From Branchiostoma floridae (taxonomy: Eukaryota > Chordata > Leptocardii > Amphioxiformes > Branchiostomatidae), in NCBI RefSeq assembly GCF_000003815.2, contig NC_049996.1:7852012-7916011 (forward strand): a stretch of DNA of 64,000 bases, written 5' to 3'. Numbering within the stretch: position 1 is the stretch's first letter; each line of letters opens with the position of its first letter. The notes beneath the pieces were generated by a model. It had not been told where the DNA came from. It searched no databases and worked only from the letters and a program-made list of their open reading frames with translations. Below, one piece after another: positions 34,401 to 42,396 of this stretch. The translations under genes were made by a program, and so were the position numbers.

Positions 34401-35152
34401 TCATTGTGCTGAATGCTTCTCAGGGCCTTCTACTGGCCCTGATGCTGACAATAACATCGAAGGTGGTGAAGAAATGGAAGGTGGCGATCAGGGAACGCTT
34501 TGGTCTGGCTGAAGCTAACAAAGACAATAGAGCAAGCACCGCTGCCATGAAGCAGAGGACCACCGTAACGGCGTGTGAGACCAGCTCTTCTGCAGACATA
34601 CCCCTGACAACTTTCACTGATGTGGAGGAGAACAGAGCACGCATTCAGCTAGATAGTCTTAATAAGGCCAGTGGATGTACTGCCACTGTTAGCAATCGGA
34701 AGACCACAGTGTGTGCTACAGAAATGCCCAAGACAACGTTAGCTGATGTCGAGAAAACTGCACGCTCTCATCTGAACAAGCCTCAACAGGACAACGGAGC
34801 AACCGCCGCTGCAAGCACCAAGCTTGCCTCCACAGGGGGAACTGAAGCAGATGCAGGCGGAAGTGACGTAGTGGCAGGCGGAAGTGACGTAGTGGCAGGC
34901 GGAACTGACGTAGTGGCAGGCGGAACTGACGTAGTGGCAGGCGGAACTGACGTAGTGGCAGGTGGAACTGACGTAGTGGCAGGCGGAACTGACGTAGTGG
35001 CAGGCGGAACTGACGTAGTGGCAGGCGGAATTGACGTAGTGGCAGGCGGAACTGACGTAGTGGCAGGCGGAACTGACGTAGTGGTAGGCGGAACAGACGT
35101 AGTGCGTTCGGTGACCGCTCCGGATATAGATGAAAAAGAGACTAGTTTCTAG
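24203..35152 (+). CDS. mosaic class B-like GPCR: SP, F5/8C, LDLa x4, kringle x2, SMB, 7TM
   Basis: Eleven exons join without a frame break: 24203-24287, 25456-25893, 27753-27863, 28432-28527, 29114-29272, 29639-29731, 29878-30117, 30581-30644, 31602-31792, 32076-32205, 32677-35152. They total 4083 bases, predicting 1360 residues. Approximate order: signal peptide 1-26, F5/8C-like 29-174, LDLa modules 175-327, kringles 328-407 and 408-492, somatomedin B 493-540, Cys-rich stalk to about 885, 7TM 890-1135, cytoplasmic tail with heptad repeats 1262-1345. The 7TM core (HYFLLTAFTSMNALAVDLF in TM3, SFLTGFTWILGF in TM6) is of the secretin/Methuselah-like type. No GPS cleavage box was seen. It should sit in the plasma membrane and signal through G proteins; the ligand is unknown. 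A minus-strand paralogue lies head to head. Confidence 0.88.
25456..25893 (+). CDS. receptor exon 2: F5/8C-like (galactose-binding-like) domain
   Basis: A 438-base symmetric exon with [54 protein letters not shown] and WRLEFPNEY. It is the outermost module of the predicted receptor and so the likeliest ligand-contact domain (inference). Confidence 0.78.
25950..26225. repeat. dispersed repeat fragment (CGGTACTGCAGCG..CTCC family)
   Basis: Shares TACTGCAGCG, GATATCTCGTGTTCTAGACACGC and GTGGTCATG phrases with 11749-12170 (inverted) and with the longer element 39317-40400. Confidence 0.7.
26244..26798. mobile_element. TTAA-flanked piggyBac-like MITE
   Basis: CCCTATCCAGA at the left end and TCTGGATAGGG at the right end, each next to TTAA (26240-26243 and 26799-26802). 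Near both ends are long homopolymer runs (G about 26264-26276, C about 26745-26760). Non-coding, inside intron 2 of the receptor gene. Ends starting CCC and a TTAA duplication fit the piggyBac superfamily. Confidence 0.8.
27097..27540. mobile_element. AGGGGTGGGTA-ended MITE, diverged copy
   Basis: Begins AGGGGTGGGTAGCTGTA and contains the CCTGATTCAGTGTATGAAAAC core and GTAAGCCCTAAAACGTGTGGATGCC. The right end is degenerate. Same orientation and family as 36253-36684. Confidence 0.75.
27753..27863 (+). CDS. receptor exon 3: LDLa module 1
   Basis: Encodes [14 protein letters not shown] and [16 protein letters not shown], with six Cys and the acidic calcium cage. Phase 1 on both sides. Confidence 0.9.
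28432..28527 (+). CDS. receptor exon 4: LDLa module 2
   Basis: Encodes [17 protein letters not shown] and [15 protein letters not shown]. The donor GTGAGT is strong. The terminal codon is split and restores Cys with the next exon. Confidence 0.88.
29114..29272 (+). CDS. receptor exon 5: LDLa module 3, long loop
   Basis: Encodes [17 protein letters not shown], a loop with two extra Cys-containing segments, and [16 protein letters not shown]. Same length as the minus paralogue exon. Confidence 0.88.
29415..29590. repeat. (GA)n-rich tract in LDLa intron
   Basis: GAGAGAAAGAGA/GACAGAGAGA simple sequence between LDLa exons 5 and 6, complementary to the (CT)n tract of the minus gene at 13488-13605. 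Confidence 0.9.
29639..29731 (+). CDS. receptor exon 6: LDLa module 4
   Basis: Encodes [15 protein letters not shown] and [16 protein letters not shown], with an acceptor CTCCAG and donor GTACGT, phase 1 on both sides. Confidence 0.88.
29878..30117 (+). CDS. receptor exon 7: kringle 1
   Basis: A complete kringle in one exon: [54 protein letters not shown], with all six Cys. It lacks the central intron that splits kringle 2. Confidence 0.92.
30581..30644 (+). CDS. receptor exon 8: kringle 2, first part
   Basis: Encodes TRCFYALDKGRSYAGQTN, the opening of a kringle, and ends in phase 2 at a GTGAGA donor. The matching second part is at 31602-31792. Confidence 0.82.
31188..31671 (+). repeat. five tandem copies of an acceptor-plus-kringle unit, about 98-113 bases each
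   Basis: Copies begin near 31188, 31301, 31404, 31508 and 31606 (GACCGGGTGTGTCAGAGATGG). Each unit holds the pre-acceptor intron (TTTATATACCGTATATCT.CAG) and the start of the kringle 2 second exon (CQRWDSQSPHxHPHTP). Only the last copy runs on into the rest of the kringle; the first has a local insertion. Confidence 0.85.
31602..31792 (+). CDS. receptor exon 9: kringle 2, second part
   Basis: Encodes AGDRVCQRWDSQSPH, ENFCRNPDNKERPWCY, RWKYCDVMECVG. The acceptor CTACAG at 31600-31601 is the one that fits phase 2 from exon 8. It is the last of five tandem copies of this exon start, so the other copies could act as decoy or alternative acceptors. Confidence 0.82.
31916..32000. repeat. (CACT)n microsatellite in intron 9
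   Basis: CACTCACTCAGTCACCCACTTATTCACTCACT-type simple sequence. Confidence 0.85.
32076..32205 (+). CDS. receptor exon 10: somatomedin B domain
   Basis: Encodes the compact eight-Cys pattern of somatomedin B: GQDCGG, YTCAKSF, LCYCDEDCSFFGDCCQDFE, with the last Cys (YC) supplied by exon 11. Donor GTAAGT, phase 2. Somatomedin B modules mediate protein-protein binding in vitronectin and related proteins. Confidence 0.9.
32424..32585. repeat. fragment of GGTCCAGGTCC/GATTCAGTATGTG repeat family
   Basis: A partial copy of the element seen at 27097-27540 and 36253-36684; it includes CCTGATTCAGTATGTGAAAAC and the following GTGAATGGACGATACTCAAAA. Confidence 0.75.
32677..35152 (+). CDS. receptor exon 11: Cys-rich stalk, 7TM core and cytoplasmic tail
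   Basis: A single 2476-base exon. The stalk has paired motifs YRNIFCAICNNVSL and YRNVHCALCEGLSL and an FRVLPSGSVHL element near the membrane, as in Methuselah-like receptors. Seven hydrophobic helices run from GWLTLGLVIASAVAVFGYVV to LNASQGLLLALMLTITS, followed by KVVKKWK. Class B hallmarks are HYFLLTAF in TM3 and FLTGFTWILGF in TM6. The tail is Thr/Ser/Ala-rich, includes the heptad array, and ends ETSF, which fits a class I PDZ ligand. No HL(S/T) GPS site precedes TM1. An uninterrupted exon for all seven helices is unusual for class B genes and may point to retroposition or intron loss. Confidence 0.9.
34856..35107 (+). repeat. twelve 21-base repeats encoding GGTDVVA heptads
   Basis: GGCGGAACTGACGTAGTGGCA repeats 12 times in frame in the cytoplasmic tail: two GGSDVVA, then mostly GGTDVVA, one GGIDVVA, and ending GGTDVVV, GGTDVVR. 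The very high nucleotide identity indicates recent expansion. The antisense frame is a shadow. Confidence 0.95.
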
Positions 35153-35391
35153 TTTGAGCCGTTGACTTACTGACTTGACGTATGTCAGGTAACGCTCCTC
35201 CCCTGTCACCCGAACCACTGCAGCAGCCCAGAAGACCCTGTTCAGCATCGCCTTTCCCATGCTGCCTGCCTCTAGTGCTGAGCCGTTAGAGACAGCATTG
35301 ACAGCAACAACAGCATTAAGATTCCTTGTACACCTTCCTATTTCAAAGGGAATCACTCAAAATGTAATCAGTCTCAATGATTTATTACGTA

Positions 35392-35397
35392 ATTAAA
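35392..35397 (+). terminator. candidate poly(A) signal ATTAAA of the receptor gene
   Basis: ATTAAA lies about 240 bases after the stop at 35152. It is a single hexamer match, so weak evidence. Confidence 0.25.
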
Positions 35398-35399
35398 AG

Positions 35400-36250
35400 C
35401 AAGCTCTAATCTAGCCACATGCATTGCATACTTTAATTATAGGGAGAAAGAGAGAGAGAGCTTTAATGCGCGGTATTTAAGCAGGTTCAAAGTACGGCAT
35501 CGTGTACATACATGACAGTTAAATTATTTCAATCTCAAATACATTATGTACTTCATGAAAAACTTTAATCATGCATACTGATAGTCCAGAACATTATGTT
35601 TTAAAGGGAAATATATACATGCTATGTCAGCTGTAATCTCTGTTCTACAGAGTTTTATATGGGTTATGTTACATACTACTAGAGATATGAAAAGCTCATG
35701 ATAGTTTTTGTTTGTGCAATGTTGTAACAATTTTGTCTGTCTTATCATACATTGGGCAATCTATTATGTGAATTTGTTTTGAATATGATTATGGCACCAT
35801 TGCAAAGTTTTATAAGGTTGATAAAAAAACTCGATAAAAAAGTTATCGGCTCTTGCAAGAGAAAAGAGAAAAAATGCCACGGAGTCAAAGGATAGGATAT
35901 GTAAATAGATAGGGCATCATTGAAATAATCAGATGGCTTATGTTGTAAGAATGAGATATAGACTTTTTTGCGAAATCTTCATTGTTCACGGTGTAGTAAT
36001 TAGTGCATGAAGATTTCAGGAAAATGTTTCAACTGTTTTTGTACCATAATGACTTTAACAAGAGGTCCAGTATTTGCAAGATAAGAATATCAGTTAAACA
36101 GAGATTGTGTAACTATAGTAAACATGATGCAGTGGAAATGTATATGATGTTATTTGCAATTTTCTCGTTACGAAGATTACGGAAACAGGCCATGTGAAAC
36201 AATGTGCCTGAGATTTCACCATTTAGAAAGCCTAAACACCATATTACTGA
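35400..36250. other. 3' flank of receptor gene, no gene seen
   Basis: AT-rich DNA with a short AG run near 35446-35460 and no coding frame of note. Confidence 0.4.
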
Positions 36251-36252
36251 CT

Positions 36253-36684
36253 AGGGGTGGGTACCGGTACAGGGAATTCAGGTCCGGTTCAGGTGTGGAG
36301 GATCAGGTTTTAGCACCTGAACCTGATTCAGTATGTGAAAACTTGTGAATGGGCGATACTTAAAACAATGGTGCATTTCGCAACAAACACATCTGTTTTG
36401 TGGAGCAATTGACTGCAATTGGTGTTTTGATATCGTACAAGCTAACTGCCTCGGTACTATTGACTGTATAACTAGGTAGAAAAGACAATAGATTCTACTC
36501 TACTTCACTCTTGTTAGTTTCCTCGACCAGTAAGCCTCAAAACGTGTGAATGCCTAATCAGATAATCTGTTCATTTTCAAATAGGTCCATTATCTGGTTC
36601 ACCTAAATTTTTTCAGGTCCGGTTTTTTGAAACAGTCAAATAAGAGAAAAACAAAACAAAACTTTTGTACCGGTACCCACCCCT
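36253..36684. mobile_element. AGGGGTGGGTACCGGTAC-ended MITE, best copy
   Basis: Terminal inverted repeats AGGGGTGGGTACCGGTAC and GTACCGGTACCCACCCCT. Flanked by ATTACTGACT on the left and ATTCCTGACT on the right, a near-perfect 10-base direct repeat. Non-coding, 432 bases. Confidence 0.85.
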
Positions 36685-36689
36685 ATTCC

Positions 36690-37520
36690 TGACTATAGGA
36701 TTGATTTAATGCTTGCTGTTAGCATTCATTGGCCCATGATATCAAACATAATCCAGTTATTACTGTCAACTGAGTTTACTTCTTTTGAATGGCAACAATT
36801 CTAACATTGAAAAAAGATTCTCTTGATTCTCTCTTATGTTGATTGTATCATCATTTTTCAATACTTACGTTTGATTCAGTATCAATCTCCTACAGACTGA
36901 TGGCAGTTTAATCTACTAAGTTTTCAAAATCGCATATTTCTTTGAATATCATCCTTGATCCGTGTATAATATTACTTGCATGATGGAGATACCTATCTCT
37001 AGTAGTAACAGATATAATAAAAATGGAAGATGGAATTAGAATAGGCTATTTAAAGGGGAAAGGATCTGTATCAAAAGCCATTAAAGTGTCAGTTGCATGT
37101 GAAATTTGTATTGAATATTGTATTGAGTTCGTTTGTATTGCACACCCGGTAAACGACCTCGTGGTGTTACACACCAAATATGTACTGAAGAGTACAAGCC
37201 GCATCTTACTAACAGATTTACTTGATCCACTCACACCGTGTAGGACATCTAGTGGTTTTAATAAGTGTGGTGGGTTCTTTTAAGTCACTGAGGTGTGGTT
37301 ATCCTTAAACATGGATTAGACCTCCGTTTGTATTAGCGTCCTATCCATTTGACGACAATAACCAAAGATAGATACCCATTACCACGAGTGTGTTAAGTGA
37401 GAAACTTTGTATGAAGTGTTTTTCCCAAGGACACAACTTCGGATTAAATCGGGATTCGATACCAGTACCCCAGGGTTCTGAACCACACACCCTACTTTTA
37501 CGCCACGCAATATTAACGCC
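36690..37520. other. intergenic DNA, no gene seen
   Basis: Short frames only. No domain or clear repeat was recognised. Confidence 0.4.
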
Positions 37521-37526
37521 ATACAA

Positions 37527-37880
37527 CTAATTATCTAAATCGCTACATATATATATTTCTTTTAATATTTCTTGAGAAAATAAATGCTGCTTCGTAGGTG
37601 TGGTGGCCTTTTGAATGGCCCAGTTTGGGTAACCGCACACTCTCAGTGCCTGAATAACATGATCTTTCTCTTTATCTGGATGATCTGTAATAATGTTTTC
37701 CTCTTTGTGGAACAGTTCAGGGATTACCCCTAACTTGTGGTCTAAAGGGTTGTTCGACTCTGCGTTTAAATCTTGCTCCGTATGCATAAGTTTTCTTTCT
37801 ATTGTTGTCAATGTTAAGGGATCTATCAGCCCTAACAGTTGTCCAAGAAAATTGATTACTTCATATTGACATCTACAAAA
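37527..37880 (-). pseudogene. retroelement scrap with CGYPNWA motif
   Basis: The minus-strand frame contains DHVIQALRVCGYPNWAIQKA, resembling the segment that follows reverse transcriptase in some invertebrate retroelements (HV.xAL..CGYP.W). No RT motif is present, and the frame is bounded by stops and repeats, so this is at best a fragment. The call rests on motif memory only. Confidence 0.4.
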
Positions 37881-37958
37881 AGAAAACACGTGCATACGGA
37901 CCAATTGCAAGAAAATCAGTTTAAGATTAGTCTCGTTCTTATATAATTGACTTTTTTT

Positions 37959-39275
37959 AATCCGTCTGAAACGACTAAAAATTCATACTAATTAATACGT
38001 TATTCCCTTTTCTTACCAGGTGAACTGATGGTGAAGACATTTGCGTAAATGCTTGTTAAGGACCGTTCAGTGTTGCAGTCACCACAAATTGATTTACATG
38101 TGTGCGTTTGAGAGTTTCCATAGAGTTTGACGTCATAAATCCTCAATACATATCATCCAAGCGATTTCACACAAATTAAACGACCGTTGATTGCAATACT
38201 CGGCGATTGCAACACTAAACGCTTCGCTGTCCCTTAATAAAGCAGGCTTTAAGGATACAGAAATATTCACGCCAATGTCTTCTCCATCAGTTCACCTGGT
38301 AAAAATAGGGAGTAAAGTAGGGTAGAGGCATTTTGTTCAGTCGTTTCTGACGGATCTAGAAATATGTTTCATACAAACTAAATAACATCAAAATGCATAT
38401 TATCTTAAATGCATATAAACCAAAATGCTTATTATCAAAAATACGTACTATCCGAAATACATATTATTCAAAATAAATATTGTCCAAACGATTTCACACA
38501 AATTAAACAAACGTAGTTGAAAAGCTGGGCGATGACAACACTTAACGGCTCGCTGCCCCTAACAAAGCAAGCTTAAGCTTTTAAGGAACAGAAATATTCA
38601 CGAAAATGTCTTCTTCACCGGTTCACCTGGTAAAAAACAGGGAATAATTTACGGTAGAAAAAACTTTGTTTAGTCATATCTTACAGATCCAAAATACATA
38701 TTATCAAAAAAAAACATATTATCCAAAATATCTATCGTTAGAAATAAATATTATGATCAAAAATACATAACACCAAAACGATTTCATACAAATCAAATTA
38801 ACGTTGATTGAAAAGCTGGACGATTGCAACACTAGCTGAATAGTTCGTTGCCCCTAATCAAAACAAGCTTTTAAGGAACAGAAATATTCACGCAAATGTC
38901 TTCTTCAACAGTTCACCTGGTAAAAATAGGGAATAAATTACGGTAGAAAAACTTTGTTTAGTCGTTTCTGACGGATCTGAAATACATATCATCCAAAAAA
39001 TGTATTATCCAAAATGAATATAATCCAAAATATCTATCGTTAGAAATAAATATTATCAAAAATACATAAAATCAAAACGATTTCATACAAATCAAACGAA
39101 CGTGGATTGAAAAACTTGGCGATTGCAACACTAGCTTAACTTTTCGTTGCCCCTAACTAAAACAAGCTTTTAAGAAATAGAAATATTCAGGCTGATTTCT
39201 CCCAAACCAGTTTACCTGGCAAAAAAAGGAAATAAAATACGATCGAAACAGTCTGTTTAGTTGTTTCTGACAGTA
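37959..39275. mobile_element. terminal-inverted-repeat element with four internal tandem copies
   Basis: AATCCGTCTGAAACGACTAAA (37959) is inverted at the right end (about 39256-39273), and TACCAGGTGAACTGATGG near the left end is the inverse of GTTCACCTGGTA repeated on the right. Internal units of about 290-330 bases start with (G/A)CGATTTCA(C/T)ACAAAT at about 38160, 38488, 38778 and 39075, each ending in TTCACCTGGTAAAAA. Non-coding. Confidence 0.75.
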
Positions 39276-39316
39276 AAAGACAGGTGTGTAGCGAAGAAGT
39301 CTACAAGCTTTTTTTT

Positions 39317-40400
39317 TACCTCCATGAAAAAATGGAGGTATAGTTTTGAGTGTGTCTGTGTGTGTGTGTGTGTGTGTCTGTGTGTCCGCATATTTGTGGT
39401 CATCATAACTTGAGAACCTCTTGATGGACTACGATGACATTTGGTATGTAGGTAGGGGTTGGGAAGACGAAGGTCAAGGTCAATTTTGAACCCCCTGGTG
39501 TGTGACCTTGGTACTGCAGCGCAACTTCCGGTTTTGCTATCTCGGTGTTCTGAACATGCTATGGTCAAGATTTTTAAGTATTAGATAGCTCTTGTGCTCA
39601 GGAAAAAAATGACGTAACTTTGGGCCCCCTAGCGTCTAGTTTGGGGATAGCAGGGGCATTTTTGTCAAAAACTTCTGACGAGGATAACTCAAGAAGGGAA
39701 CAACAGATTTTCATGATTTTTGGTATGTAGGTACCTTAGACAATGTTGTACAAGATTAAATACTTATTATGCAAAATAGGAGTACATTTGCATAATTAAT
39801 GACGATATTATATCATGGCAGTTTTTTCAATGTATCTCTTGTCCTGGATGTGATATGGTCTTGACATTTGGCTGGTAGATAGCTTGCAGTGTCATGACAA
39901 AGTGGGGCAGGTTTCAGCCCCCTAACATTTAATTTCGGAACTGCAGGGGCGTTTTTGTCAAGACATTCTAAAGAGGATAACTGCAGAATGGATTGATGGA
40001 TTGGCAAAATATTAGGCATGCGGGTACCTTAGGCAAAGATGTTTATAATGATATACATGTTATGCAAATGAGGACTTAATTTGCATAATTAATGAGGAAA
40101 TTGTATAATTCCATTGTTTTTAATAACTGGACTTCAATAAATGTAACACATATTAATTATGATAGGTAGAATATATGCAGATACCAAATATGGTAATGAG
40201 TAACTTATTTGCATAATTTATGTAAAAATTGCAAAACTGCTTTATGATTAATAATGGGAATTTTATAATTGTGACATGTGTACGTTAGTCAATGATGAAC
40301 AATACCATGCATAAATTATGTTAATGTGTTAGTCAATTGCATGAAATTTACGAAAGCTCTAAATGTTCATGGAGGTATGAGGTCGCCGAACTCTAGTTAT
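39317..40400. mobile_element. dispersed element bounded by TACCTCCATGAA/TTCATGGAGGTA
   Basis: Starts TTACCTCCATGAA and ends TTCATGGAGGTATGAGGTCGCCGAACTCTAGTT. It includes a GTGTGT tract (39352-39377), a CTTCCGGTTTTGCTATCTCGG phrase and several ATGCAAAT..AATTTGCATAATTAATGA units. Fragments of it lie at 11749-12170 and 25950-26225. Confidence 0.7.
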
Positions 40401-40660
40401 TATTGTGTTCTTTCACTAGGATAATCTCTCATCAGTGACTAACACTGTTTTTCATGGAGGCCTTATGTACACATACACATAACGCATACAAACATAAAAT
40501 GCAATTTTTACATAGTACAAGTACGTCGTTAAAAACAAAAATTATGTCCTCACCCATGTCCATGTCCATATCCGTGACAAGTCGTTGGAGGTGGGAGGTC
40601 ACAGACGTTCATTTTAGCCATGAGGCTAGAATTGTATAGACACGTTTATGTATGTGCTCT

Positions 40661-40878
40661 GAATGTCATTATCAGCGCAGAGGTCATTGCCAATCAACTT
40701 TCGAAACAGGGCTGACCATGCAGCAACGACCTGTAGCGATCCTTATGCAAAGTGCATGGCCCTCTGGAGGTTTCCCTACTCCGAATGTCATTATCAGCGC
40801 ACAGGTCATTGCCAATCAACTTTATAAGAAACAGGGATGACCGCGTACCATGCAACAACGACCTGTAGCGATCCTTAT
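40661..40878. repeat. direct duplication, unit about 120 bases
   Basis: GAATGTCATTATCAGCGCA.AGGTCATTGCCAATCAACTTT and ACGACCTGTAGCGATCCTTAT occur at 40661-40746 and again at 40783-40878. Confidence 0.85.
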
Positions 40879-40899
40879 CGGGCCTTACTGTCACTGTGT

Positions 40900-42140
40900 G
40901 GCCATTCGAAATAGAATTAAAGCTTAGAACAGACACCACTGCGAGGACGCACAAAAGGGGTCTATTTCTGTTGTGGCCATTTCTCTTTGTTATACTTAGT
41001 CTTTTTCCCTCGAGCAAGTGCTGGTTAATAAGTCATCACCATAACGTTAAACACAAAAAATTGCATGAAAACACACAGTCAAAAAATAGACCAACAACCA
41101 CAAATGTATTCTCTTAAGTGACAACGTGACAAAAGATAGACCAGCATGCATTCTAATGTTACAGTCCAACTATAAACTTTACACCAAAGAAACAGACATA
41201 CCTTTAACGTATCATATAACAAGTTATCGTCAAGGTTTAGAATGATTTCCAATGATAAATTCACCATAAATACATAAACAATTTTACATAGCAGTATCGA
41301 TACTTTGATAATAAATGATGTACTTGGTGGTTTGTAAATATAAAGTTAGATGTAGTAGACATACTTCTTGTTTTCTTAAAATATTGTTGTTTCATAGATT
41401 TAAAGTAGTTTGACAATCTTTCTCCTACACCATATACTTACTGTATCTCATACTGTTACAAAGTGAATGAAAAACATCAAAATTGAAAATCTTTAATAGT
41501 CATACTGCAATGTTCCTCACCTAGAACATATTATGTAAAGGAACTTACGAAATTTTGTCATTAATAAAACAGCAGTAAACTTACATGTGGCAATGCTTCA
41601 CTTGTGGCATTATGCCCCAGCAATATTAGCAACAATGCTTCATAAAACTGACGCCGATCACTTTCCTAACGGAAAACATACGTAAACACACCAACATTGC
41701 ACCATATTAAAATTGCATCGTAAATACGTGTTAGATACACCAGTACTTTATTTTTCCGTTAGCTACTTAGGATCGTAGTTATTGTAAATGCAATTGACAG
41801 CAGCTTACCATTGAGAAAACTGTCATTTAAAAAAATGATGTCGGATTCAATGGTTTTGCGTCAATGATGGTTTCCTTTAGTAATTCTTCTCAAGTCTGCA
41901 TGACAGAGCTATTCAAATTCTCTATAAGTCGTTTACCTTGAAAACCAACTTAAATGTAAAGTTAGGCTTTCTCAAGTATTTCTTAAATCTGTTTGAGATG
42001 GGGTGTATTCTGTTGTACGGGGTAGAGGGTATCCCGGCAACTACTGAGAGTCTTGCTGGGTGTAGTCCAAAAATGCCTCTTTTTGTCATAAAATACGAGA
42101 TCGCAATTTTTCATTCACGTTAATACATAATTATAATCAT
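40900..42140. other. 3' flank of the MACPF gene, no gene seen
   Basis: AT-rich. A minus-strand AATAAA at 41747-41752 lies about 400 bases past the MACPF stop and is a weak candidate poly(A) signal. Confidence 0.35.
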
Positions 42141-42145
42141 AATAA

Positions 42146-42396
42146 TTATGGCTCAGGACATTCTGGTATGTCGCAATATTCCCACCGTGTTTTGGGGTCA
42201 GTGGTGAGGCACCAAGGACCAGTAGCGGCGGATGGGTTCCGGCAAAAGTTTCTCTCCAGTCCAGAATTCGGTTTCTGGGCAGGCGTATAGTAGTAATTAT
42301 AATGCGGAGTAAGACTGTCCCAGCGTTGGCAAGTCTTGCCTGACTTGGTCACAGCCGTGGATCCTCGGTACGATGCTCCGTTCCCATCCTTACAAG
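42146..42396 (-). CDS. MACPF gene, last exon: kringle and stop
   Basis: Encodes CKDGNGASYRGSTAVTKSG, KTCQRWDSLTPH, NFCRNPSAATGPWC, RWEYCDIPEC and then PEP-stop: one full kringle with six Cys at the extreme C terminus. It is close to the receptor's kringle 2 in the CQRWDS and RW.YCD blocks but is encoded by one exon. Confidence 0.9.

Noticed and set aside
34739-35356. Long minus-strand frame (205 codons) across the receptor 3' end
   Set aside because: Its C-terminal half is the antisense of the heptad array (repeated HYVSSAC), and the rest lies in the receptor's 3' flank without splice or domain support.
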